The position numbers were made by a program, and so were the translations under genes. DNA of 12,717 nt from Syntrophaceae bacterium UBA2280. Its GTDB lineage: Bacteria; Desulfobacterota; Syntrophia; Syntrophales; Smithellaceae. This document shows, piece after piece, positions 6,626-12,717 of this stretch. Where the stretch lies: the NCBI GenBank assembly GCA_002347685.1, contig DDWS01000003.1:147-12863 (forward strand). The letters run 5' to 3'. Below the pieces are notes generated by a model. It worked only from the letters and a program-made list of their open reading frames with translations, searched no databases and was not told where the DNA came from. Positions within the stretch are counted from its first letter, which is position 1; each line of letters starts with the position of its first letter.

Positions 6626-6654
6626 TCCATATAGAATTATCATTCTCCTGTCAA
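6626..6654 (-). promoter_or_regulatory. Tentative sigma70 promoter for modABC
   Basis: On the minus strand a perfect TTGACA (6649-6654) is followed after 17 nt by a weak TATGGA (6626-6631), or after 15 nt by TATATG (6628-6633). Neither -10 is strong, as expected for a regulated promoter. The inverted repeat at 6597-6616 would cover roughly +4 to +23. Confidence 0.35.
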
Positions 6655-6751
6655 TCCCCGCCATGCGCACGTGCTCTTAAAGCCAAATTATGTGCTATTC
6701 TCAAACCTATATTTTTCTAAACATACACCGCGCGGTACTTATGCCATTTTA

Positions 6752-6763
6752 GACATATATGTC
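6752..6763. promoter_or_regulatory. Perfect palindrome GACATATATGTC, candidate regulator site
   Basis: A 12-bp perfect palindrome followed by AA, about 40 nt past the end of moeA and about 100 nt upstream of the modA -35. It is built from the same GACATAT/ATATGTC half-site as the elements at 783-800 and 8855-8915. Confidence 0.4.
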
Positions 6764-6801
6764 AAGATATTTATGCCTGCAAAAGGACCATCGTGAGCGG
6801 A

Positions 6802-8052
6802 CTACCGATGAAAAAGCAGCTGCACCGGGACGGTATCACCACGTCTGAGCGATTCTCTGCCCTCGGGAACGCAAATCAAAGCGTTGGCACGGGCAATCGC
6901 CTGCAAACGGCTTGCACTTTGATAAAGCCCCACCGTATATCGACCTTCACCGTCGTGCGTTACCACGGCATCTTTGAATTCCGTCCAGGCCGGATGGCGG
7001 CCTGTTACGTCTTCGGAGAGTCTCGCCTGTACGGTTTGGAGCGGGTGGCCGGTTTCGCCACCCATGTGCGAGAGCGCCGGCAGAGCAAGTTGCATAAAGG
7101 CCATCTGATGGCTCGACGGCCCGCCCGGCAGGCAAAAGACCGGCAGGTTTTTCCACAGGCCGAAGGCCACACCCTTTCCCGGTCCAATGCGCACATAGTG
7201 AAACCATTTCTGCCAGCCCATCTTGTTCATCGCACCGACGACAAGGTCGCGTTCGCTTCCCCAGGCGCCGCCGCTGGTTAATATGGCGTCCGGTAATTGC
7301 TTTTCCAGTTCCCTGCATATCGCGTCTTCCGAATCCGCGATGACGGATGTTGTGCAGGGCATGCCCAACGATGAAAGCCACGCCGCCATCGTGACCAGAT
7401 TGCTGGCATAGAGCTGGCCTGCGTGCAACGTCGAGCCCGGCGCGACGACTTCATCCCCGATACTAATAATGGCCACACGGGGCTTCCGATAAACGCGGAT
7501 CTGATCGAACCCCGCTGCCGCCGCGGTCAGTCCCAGCAAGCCGGGGGACAAACGTCGACCCTTCCGGACAAGAATCTCGCCGGCTTTGATTTCGACACCG
7601 GCAGGCATAATATTTCGCCCCGGCCCGGCATCAGCCTGAATATGGACGTCTCCTGATGATAACACTTTACAGAATTCACCTGCCACGACCGCGTCCGCGC
7701 CGGAAGGGATCGGCGCACCGGAACACACCGATACAGCTGTGCCTGCTTCAAGGCGCCCCTCAAAGCCTCGTCCGGCAAACGCGGCTCCAATAACCTTGAG
7801 GATTTTGGGATTTTGCACGCAGGCAAATGCAACATCCGTCGATTTCACTGCATATCCATCTTTGAGGGACACATCCATGGAAGGGAAACTGATCCGCGCC
7901 GCAAGCGCAGTCGCGGCAATCCGGCCCACGCATTCAAGAAGATCGAGTGATTCATCTTTTATGGGATGAATATGGGCCTCGATGATATCACAGGCTTCCA
8001 TGTAGCCAATATACCCTCCGCCTTCATCAATCTCTTGAGCATCCCTTTTCAT
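6802..8052 (-). CDS. moeA: Molybdopterin molybdenumtransferase MoeA (divergent)
   Basis: Cytoplasmic enzyme that inserts molybdate (or tungstate) into adenylylated molybdopterin, the last step of cofactor synthesis needed by both FDHs here. The 416-aa length fits MoeA domains I-IV. Seen: SMDVSLKDGYAVKS around residues 58-71, with Asp65 in the position of the catalytic Asp of the MDGYA motif. GAPIPSGADAVV is at 112-123, IGDEVVAPG near 197 and a C-terminal domain ends near PVQLL. Two motifs differ from the usual form: SGGAWGSERD where SGGVSVG..D is common, and LPGGPSSHQ where LPGNPVS is common. The ATG at 8052 has AGGTGG close upstream. It follows the broken modE-like gene by 73 nt in the same direction. 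A tungsten-preferring or specialised paralogue is possible. Confidence 0.9.
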   Translation of the reverse strand: MKRDAQEIDEGGGYIGYMEACDIIEAHIHPIKDESLDLLECVGRIAATALAARISFPSMDVSLKDGYAVKSTDVAFACVQNPKILKVIGAAFAGRGFEGRLEAGTAVSVCSGAPIPSGADAVVAGEFCKVLSSGDVHIQADAGPGRNIMPAGVEIKAGEILVRKGRRLSPGLLGLTAAAAGFDQIRVYRKPRVAIISIGDEVVAPGSTLHAGQLYASNLVTMAAWLSSLGMPCTTSVIADSEDAICRELEKQLPDAILTSGGAWGSERDLVVGAMNKMGWQKWFHYVRIGPGKGVAFGLWKNLPVFCLPGGPSSHQMAFMQLALPALSHMGGETGHPLQTVQARLSEDVTGRHPAWTEFKDAVVTHDGEGRYTVGLYQSASRLQAIARANALICVPEGRESLRRGDTVPVQLLFHR

Positions 8053-8125
8053 AACCCACCTATACTACTATAACCCAATGAGGGGTTGCTTCTCTTTCAC
8101 TTGAAGCAACTTCCGAAAGTCCTGA

Positions 8126-8422
8126 TTATTTCTGTAAAAGTCGCTCAATGTCCATTTTCAGCGCTTCAAGACGTTTGATGATGTCCCTGGCCTGTTCGGC
8201 TAAAAATCATGCGCGTGTTTTTTCGTTCTCGACGAACCTGATGCCCAATCGTTCTTCCGAAGCCGGAATACGCTTCCAGGCCGCGCGATAGGACATCCCC
8301 GGCGCGGGCCAGGCAGTATTGAGACTGTTCTGTCCGTCGCCGGCTTGAAGAATCTCAACCCTTGCCCTTCCGGGCAGCAATCTGCAGTTTTCTTCAATCC
8401 ACATCCTGCACTTGATTTCCAT
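8126..8422 (-). pseudogene. ModE-like molybdate-responsive regulator (winged-helix domain), interrupted by an in-frame stop
   Basis: From an ATG at 8422 (AGGA 9 nt upstream) the frame gives MEIKCRMWIEENCRLLPG, then EILQAGDGQNSLNTA, GMSYRAAWKRI and ASEERLGIRFVE. This is the LysR-like helix-turn-helix layout of ModE. A TGA at 8207-8209 stops it after 71 codons, yet the same frame continues FLAEQARDIIKRLEALKMD to a TAA at 8126-8128, matching the end of single-domain ModE proteins. The Gly-rich wing normally between these parts is missing by about four residues. Prolines sit where helices are expected (WPAP, KRIPAS). I read this as a decayed regulator. A 71-aa truncated product may still be made, since the gene overlaps the DRTGG gene end by 29 nt. 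Sec insertion at this TGA is unlikely: no Cys belongs there and no SECIS-like GGTCT loop follows. Confidence 0.65.
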
Positions 8423-8807
8423 GGACGTATTTCCTGTTGGATTCCGATGATGGTTCAACCTTTGGCAGACAACTGACAATCCCCTTCGAATAAAGACGAC
8501 CGGCCGTTTCAAAAAGCGTGCATTGCGTCGCCAGGATCGGAATATCGTGCTCCCGGGCAATGGTGATCATTTCCGGTTTCGGCTTTTTGCCGCGCACCAG
8601 GATGATCGCGGCGATGTCCAGAACATGGGCTGTTCTGACAACCTGCACATTGGTCAGGCCGGTCAAAAGCAGACTTCCGGCTTTGGTAAAGGCCAGCACA
8701 TCGCTCATTAAATCAGCACCGCAGGCCGTGGCGACCTCCATGTCAAGTTTATCTTCGCAGACAATGATCTCGGCTTCCAGGATTTCTTTTACATCATGCA
8801 GTTTCAA
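8394..8807 (-). CDS. DRTGG-domain protein, 137 aa
   Basis: Small cytoplasmic protein of the DRTGG family, often found beside iron hydrogenase, kinase and redox genes; its ligand is unknown. Seen: MKLHDVKEILEAEII start, EVATACGADLMSDVLAF at about 24-40, LLLTGLTNVQVVRTAHVLDI at about 46-65, IILVRGKKPKPEMI near 68-81, and TQCTLFETAGRLYSKG near 93-109. The start is a TTG at 8805-8807 with GGAGG about 4 nt upstream; the nearby ATG is out of frame. The tail after residue 115 is polar. It heads a transcription unit with the modE-like relic and moeA, just downstream of a region dense in TGACATA palindromes. A regulatory or sensing role in molybdenum or redox control is inferred from neighbours only. 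Confidence 0.85.
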   Translation of the reverse strand: MKLHDVKEILEAEIIVCEDKLDMEVATACGADLMSDVLAFTKAGSLLLTGLTNVQVVRTAHVLDIAAIILVRGKKPKPEMITIAREHDIPILATQCTLFETAGRLYSKGIVSCLPKVEPSSESNRKYVHGNQVQDVD

Positions 8808-8854
8808 AAATCCTCCGATCCATCAGAAAGGGCTTAAAGATAACGGAACGTTCA

Positions 8855-8864
8855 GACATATGTC
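8855..8864. promoter_or_regulatory. Short palindrome GACATATGTC, candidate regulator half of a site cluster
   Basis: Perfect 10-bp palindrome about 48 nt upstream of the DRTGG start, next to the larger inverted repeat at 8872-8915 and sharing its half-site. Confidence 0.35.
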
Positions 8865-8871
8865 CGTATAT

Positions 8872-8915
8872 GCCGCTTTTGACATATGCTGTCAATAGTA
8901 TATGTCAAAAGCGGC
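8872..8915. promoter_or_regulatory. Perfect 16-bp inverted repeat with 12-nt spacer between fdhA and the DRTGG gene
   Basis: GCCGCTTTTGACATAT (8872-8887) is exactly repeated in reverse complement at 8900-8915. Each arm holds TTGACATAT. On the minus strand TTGACA occurs three times at exact 13-nt steps (starts at 8921, 8908 and 8895). The last could serve as a -35 for the DRTGG gene with a weak CATATA 17 nt on (8867-8872). No U-run follows either arm, so it looks more like an operator than an intrinsic terminator, although the RNA could fold strongly. Confidence 0.6.
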
Positions 8916-8990
8916 TGTCAATGAGATGATGAAAAAATGATGATATACCGGTTTCCTGTGAAGAATCGCAGGAGGACGCTGCAGTATATG

Positions 8991-11690
8991 TCAGACTTTC
9001 TCAATCCGCACCGCACATGCCTTGTATTCCGCCGTCTGCGTGATCGGGTCGTAAACAGGGTTGGTCAGCCAGTTGGCACAGGCTTCGCGGAAATGGAAGG
9101 CCATCCAAACGAGACCTTTGGGAACCTGCCTTGTCACACGCGCCTTGACTTGGACCTTGCCACGGCGCGACTTTACAGAAATCATTTCTCCGTCGGCAAT
9201 GCCCATGATCCGCGCATCAATAGGCGAAATATCCGCCGTTTCCTCACCTAAAAGCTCATTCATGCCTTCGGAGCGGCCCGTCTGCGTCCGCGTGTGATAA
9301 TGATACAGGCGCCGTCCGGTGGAGAGCACAAACGGATACTCTTTATCCGGCACTTCCGCAGGCGGAATCCAGTCAATGGCCTTGAACACGCCCAGACCGC
9401 AGGTGAACTTGCCGTCCTTGTGCAGGGTCGGAGTTCCGCAGTGTTCTTCGTTGGGCGCGGGCCACTGTAGACCGTCTTGCTCGATACGCCGATACTTGAC
9501 GCCGCCCAGCGACGGGGCCAGCACCGAGACTTCGTTATCCCAGATTTCCTGAGCGCTGCCGGAGGTCCACTCCTGGCCCATGCGTCTGGCAATCTCTTTG
9601 AAAATCAACCAGTTGGGCTTGGCCTGGCCCGGTGCTTGACTGGCCGTGCGCACGCGGTTGACGCGGCGCTCGGAACTGGTAAATGTCCCGTCATTTTCAC
9701 TCCAGGCGGCGGCAGGCAATATCACGTGCGCAAACCGTGTGGTTTCCGTCGGAAAGATGTCCTGGCAGACCAGGAATTCCGCCGATTCCAGGCAGTGTTC
9801 GACATGTCGTATATCCGGCTCGGTATTGGCCAGGTTTTCTCCGAATACATAAAAGGCTTTGATTCTCCCTTTGGGCAGATTTTCAAGCATGGTCGGCATC
9901 ATCATGCCGTGTTTATCCGGCAGGGATTTGACGTTCCAGGCTTTTTCAAATTTGGCGCGCGCATCGGCGTTATCCACTTTCTGATAACCGGGGAAGACGT
10001 TGGGCAGCGCGCCCATGTCGCAGGCGCCCTGGACGTTGTTCTGACCTCTCAGGGGATTGACGCCGCCGCACTCGAAGCCGACGTTGCCTAAGAGCATCTG
10101 TAAATTGGCGCAGCTCATGACGTTGTTGACGCCGCAGATGTGTTCGGTAATCCCCAGGGTATACATGAGCATGGCGGGCTTGGTGGAAGCAAGCCTCCGG
10201 GCCAGATCGCGGATCTGATCTGCGGAGACGCCGGCAATTTCAGCGGCCCGCTCGGGGGGATACTCCATCGCTTTTTGCTTGATTTCTTCAAAACCGACGG
10301 TGCAGGATTCGACATACTGCTTATCATAGAGGTCTTCGCTGATCAGCACATAAATGATGCCATTGATTAAGGCCACGTCGGAACCGACCTGAATCTGCAC
10401 ATGCATTTCGGCGAAATCGACCAGATCGGTGCGCCGGGGATCAACGACGATGAGCTTCGCGCCGCCAATGGCTGCATCCTTCACAAACGACGCGGCCACG
10501 GGATGCGCTTCGGTCATGTTGGAGCCAATCACCAGAATCATCTTCGCTTTCATGAAATCCGCAAAGGAATTCGTCATCGCGCCCGAACCGAATGATGTCG
10601 CGAGACCCGCGACGGTGGGGGCGTGTCAGGTGCGCGCGCAGTGATCGATATTGTTGGTGCCGATCACCGCGCGGAAAAGTTTCTGCATCTGGTAGGAATC
10701 TTCGTTGATGCTGCGGGCGCAGCTGACACCGGCGATGGCGTCCGGCCCGTCTTTTTGAATAATCTCTTTGAACTTTGAAGCCACCAGATCAAGGGCCTCA
10801 TCCCAGGAGGCCTCACGGAAATCTCCGCTTTTCTCCCGGATCAGCGGTGTTTTGAGACGATCTGCGGAATAAATGAAGTCGTAGGCGAAGCGGCCTTTCA
10901 CGCAAAGCCTTCCCAGATTGGGCTGGGCCTCCTCCACGCCGGTGACCTTGACGATCTTTCCGTCCTTGACATGGAGCCACTGCTGGCAACCCACCCCGCA
11001 GTAGGGGCAGGTGGTTCGGATCTTCTGCGTCTCCCAGGGGCGTCCCAGACCTTTGGCTTTCTTTTCGGTGAGCGCGCCCACCGGGCAGACCTCCACGCAA
11101 TGACCGCAGAAAACGCATTCGCTTTCATTGTAGGGACTGTCGCCGCCGGTGACAACCTTGCTTGCCCCGCCGCGATAGCCCTGGGAAATGGCGCGGTTGA
11201 CCATGACTTCGTTACAGGCCTGAACGCAGCGGCCGCAAAGAATGCAGCGGCTGAAGTCGCGCACGATAAAGGGGTTTTGATCTTCCGTGGGATAAATATC
11301 CTTTTCATCTTTTTGCGGAAATTGCAGTTGCGTTATTTTGTAGAAATAGGCCAGATCCTGCAGACGACAGTTGCCGTTGGCTTCGCACATCAGACAGTTA
11401 TGCCGGCCGGAAGCCAGCATCAATTCAACGATCATCTTCCGGGAACGATGCACGATCTCCGTTTCGGTACATACCTCCATCCCCGCCGTCACCGGCGTCG
11501 AACATGACGCAACCAGTGATCGCGCCCCTTTAACCTCTACACAGCACACACGACACGCGCCAGTGGGCGCAGCTCCCTTCAGATAGCAGAGGGTGGGAAT
11601 CTCAACACCGCCGCCTCTGGCCGCATCCAGGATCATTTGTCCAGGTGTAAAAGGCGTTTCCCTCCCGTTTAGAATAAAAGTGTCACTCAT
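8991..11690 (-). CDS. fdhA: Formate dehydrogenase catalytic subunit with NuoG-like N-terminus, selenocysteine-containing, 899 aa
   Basis: Cytoplasmic-type FDH alpha subunit oxidising formate or reducing CO2. Cofactor sites in order: 2Fe-2S Cys35, Cys46, Cys49, Cys63; a His97-x-Cys99, Cys102, Cys108 cluster; two ferredoxin 4Fe-4S sets (Cys149/152/155/159 and Cys192/195/198/202); the FDH 4Fe-4S set Cys228, Cys231, Cys235, Cys262; then Sec355-His356. The gene is split by a TGA at 10626-10628 into 354- and 528-codon ORFs in the same frame. The text across it reads DHCART-Sec-HAPTVAGLATSFGSGAMTN, exactly FDH-like. An MSDTFILNG start at 11690 has AAGGAGAAGG upstream. No signal peptide. The N-terminal wiring suggests electron exchange with NuoE/NuoF-like NADH or ferredoxin partners, not seen here. 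It lies 18 nt after fdhE. The final stop is also TGA, at the usual family end. Confidence 0.95.
10597..10613 (-). promoter_or_regulatory. Bacterial SECIS hairpin
   Basis: The mRNA reads GUCGCG-GGUCU-CGCGAC: six perfect base pairs closing a GGUCU loop, beginning 12 nt after the UGA. The GGUCU loop is 18 nt after the UGA, the same offset as in the E. coli fdhF SECIS as I recall it. This is the element SelB binds to deliver selenocysteinyl-tRNA. Confidence 0.88.
10626..10628 (-). other. In-frame TGA decoded as selenocysteine (Sec355)
   Basis: TGA followed by CAC (His) at the invariant FDH active-site position, with uninterrupted family similarity on both sides and a SECIS hairpin directly downstream. 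Confidence 0.93.
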
Positions 11691-11708
11691 AAATCCTTCT
11701 CCTTTGAT

Positions 11709-12593
11709 TTATCTTAAAACATTCCATACACAAGCAGCCATGGGTTCATAGCCTTTCTCCTGCATGATCATATCCAGATGCACCAAGCTGATTGCGGAAA
11801 TATCCATATCGCGGGCGTGCAGACGGCCTGCGCGGTAAAGTGTCACCAGGTATTTTTTGCACTTATCGCAGACAAAAGCCGATTCCTGAGTTTTGTTCTC
11901 TACGTAATAATAGTCCATCTCCTGCTGAGATTCTTTTTCACAGTAAGGGCAGACCACGCGTGTAAACCGCCAGTCCTGGCCGCATGAGCTGCAATGTAAA
12001 AACCGCTTGCCGCCCTCCTCTTCGATCAGGGCAATCGACGGGAATTCGCCGCAGATCGGGCAATAGCCTTTCTCCCAGGTAAACTCACCCAACGCCCTGG
12101 TTAATTCCCCGGCCCGCCGCTCTAATAGAACACGCGCCATCAGGCTCAACAAAAAGGCGGCGTTGGACGGAGATATTTGCAGATGATTTTCCCGACCTTC
12201 CATCGCTTTGCTTTCATCACCCGGCCGGGCATCAAAGTATTCTGTCAGGCGAAGTTTTTCTTCTGTAATCAGATCAGAGAGACGGTCGAGCTCGGCTGCC
12301 AGTGCCGGCATGCTTTCCTTGACCGCTGCAATCAGCGACAACGCAATTTCCGTGAGGGGATCATCCGGTGAAAACAGGCTCATCTGCCGGATCACGGAAA
12401 CACCGGCTTTGAGTTTCTCCTTGTCAACCAACGAATAATCCAATGCCGGCAGCGCAATCGAGGCGCTCATTTCTCTTTGCCGGCTGATAATCGGCCCGAA
12501 GGCTTTTATTAATTCACTTGAGTGAGGGTTCTGTTCGACGGCGCGGTCAATAATCTGATCCATGACGGATGTTTCGGTGCTGCTGGACATCAT
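11709..12593 (-). CDS. fdhE: Formate dehydrogenase accessory protein FdhE
   Basis: Cytoplasmic rubredoxin-like iron-binding protein needed for FDH maturation; in E. coli it contacts the catalytic subunit of the exported FDHs. Seen in the C-terminal half: CPICGEFP, a CSSCGQDW ribbon partner, CPYCEK and CDKCKKYL, giving four Cys-x2-Cys pairs, and the typical end DMIMQEKGYEP. The N-terminal half is helical and low in conservation. The frame is open up to 12665, but I choose the ATG at 12593 (or the adjacent ATG at 12590) because GGGGAA lies about 9 nt upstream and the longer form would start inside a strong hairpin. Resulting length is 294 aa, near the E. coli 309. It precedes fdhA by 18 nt, so the two are one operon. 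It could serve both FDHs. Confidence 0.9.
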   Translation of the reverse strand: MMSSSTETSVMDQIIDRAVEQNPHSSELIKAFGPIISRQREMSASIALPALDYSLVDKEKLKAGVSVIRQMSLFSPDDPLTEIALSLIAAVKESMPALAAELDRLSDLITEEKLRLTEYFDARPGDESKAMEGRENHLQISPSNAAFLLSLMARVLLERRAGELTRALGEFTWEKGYCPICGEFPSIALIEEEGGKRFLHCSSCGQDWRFTRVVCPYCEKESQQEMDYYYVENKTQESAFVCDKCKKYLVTLYRAGRLHARDMDISAISLVHLDMIMQEKGYEPMAACVWNVLR

Positions 12594-12620
12594 TTTTATA
12601 TTTTCCCCAATCGCTATCAG

Positions 12621-12661
12621 GCAAAAGCGGCGCACACCGATTTGATGCACGCCGCTTTCGC
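12621..12661 (-). terminator. Strong hairpin upstream of fdhE, possible terminator or attenuator
   Basis: AAAGCGGCG (12624-12632 on plus) pairs with CGCCGCTTT (12650-12658), extended by two outer pairs across a mismatch. In the minus-strand transcript the right arm ends in UUUU and then GCC, a short U-run. It lies between the end of an upstream gene (probably outside the window) and fdhE. Confidence 0.4.
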
Positions 12662-12695
12662 TCATATTATGGTTTATGCATCTCTTATCAACCCA

Positions 12696-12717
12696 CTACG
12701 CGTGATGCCCGTGGGCG
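12696..12717 (-). CDS. Possible 3' end of an upstream gene (C-terminus AHGHHA)
   Basis: Minus-strand codons GCC CAC GGG CAT CAC GCG TAG would end a protein with a His-rich tail, about 100 nt upstream of fdhE. The other two frames are also open to the edge, so this is only a suggestion. An FDH or hydrogenase partner gene would fit the context. Confidence 0.2.

Noticed and set aside
6727..6736. Palindrome ACCGCGCGGT as a regulatory site
   Set aside because: Short, single copy and unrelated to the other repeats in the window; not enough to call a site.
8207..8209. TGA in the ModE-like gene as a third selenocysteine codon
   Set aside because: No Cys or Sec is expected at this place in ModE, the downstream bases show no GGTCT-loop hairpin, and other signs of decay are present.
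8872..8915. Intrinsic terminator for fdhA
   Set aside because: Strong stem but no U-run after either arm; better described as an operator-like inverted repeat.
9477..10091. Plus-strand 204-codon open frame inside fdhA, and similar long frames at 58-627, 6793-7281 and 10971-11507
   Set aside because: They are antisense shadows of strongly supported FDH and MoeA coding regions and show no domain-like features.
8991..11690. Two separate genes, a 354-aa ferredoxin-like protein and a 528-aa FDH fragment
   Set aside because: Same frame, FDH similarity continuous across the TGA, and a SECIS hairpin follows; this is one selenoprotein gene.

Overview
The window (12,717 bp) is a compact molybdenum-and-formate locus from an anaerobic bacterium. 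The most likely source is a syntrophic or sulfate-reducing deltaproteobacterium (Desulfobacterota, for example Syntrophales-like); this is inferred from gene content, not from a phylogenetic marker. Almost every recognisable gene concerns formate dehydrogenase (FDH) or the uptake, storage and insertion of molybdenum (or tungsten). The host must decode UGA as selenocysteine: two FDH catalytic-subunit genes each have an in-frame TGA at the conserved active-site position. The second also has a well-formed bacterial SECIS hairpin just after the TGA.

Layout. (1) 1-561, minus: N-terminal part of an exported (Tat signal) FDH large subunit, cut by the window edge just after its Sec codon. (2) 562-1019: divergent intergenic region with a promoter for each flanking gene, a perfect TATGTCAA/TTGACATA palindrome and a possible decayed peptide. 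(3) 1020-2823, plus: tightly packed three-gene operon of a TiaS-like ATP-dependent enzyme, an unrecognised 75-aa protein and a molybdenum storage protein (MoSto) subunit. (4) 2842-6547, minus: modA-modB-modC molybdate transporter, then an FmdE-family zinc-ribbon protein and a DUF4213/DUF364 protein, the last two separated by a 79-bp G/C-run palindromic repeat. (5) 6802-8807, minus: DRTGG-domain protein, a broken ModE-like regulator gene and moeA. (6) 8991-12593, minus: fdhE followed by a complete Sec-containing cytoplasmic-type FDH catalytic subunit with a NuoG-like iron-sulfur N-terminus. It reads as two separate ORFs unless the TGA is decoded as Sec.

How it fits together. ModABC would import molybdate and MoSto could store it as an ATP-dependent polyoxometalate cluster. 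MoeA inserts the metal into molybdopterin, and FdhE helps mature the FDHs that use the cofactor. The TiaS-like protein, the 75-aa protein, the FmdE protein, the DUF364 protein and the DRTGG protein are the unexplained parts. Their co-location suggests metal sensing, storage or delivery roles that I cannot prove from sequence alone.

Regulation. Intergenic regions repeatedly carry TGACATA/TATGTCA half-sites in inverted arrangement: before the first FDH gene, upstream of modA and upstream of the DRTGG gene. They may be operators of one regulator. The local ModE-like gene is interrupted, so if ModE control exists it probably comes from a copy elsewhere. No rRNA, tRNA, CRISPR array, insertion sequence or phage gene was seen.
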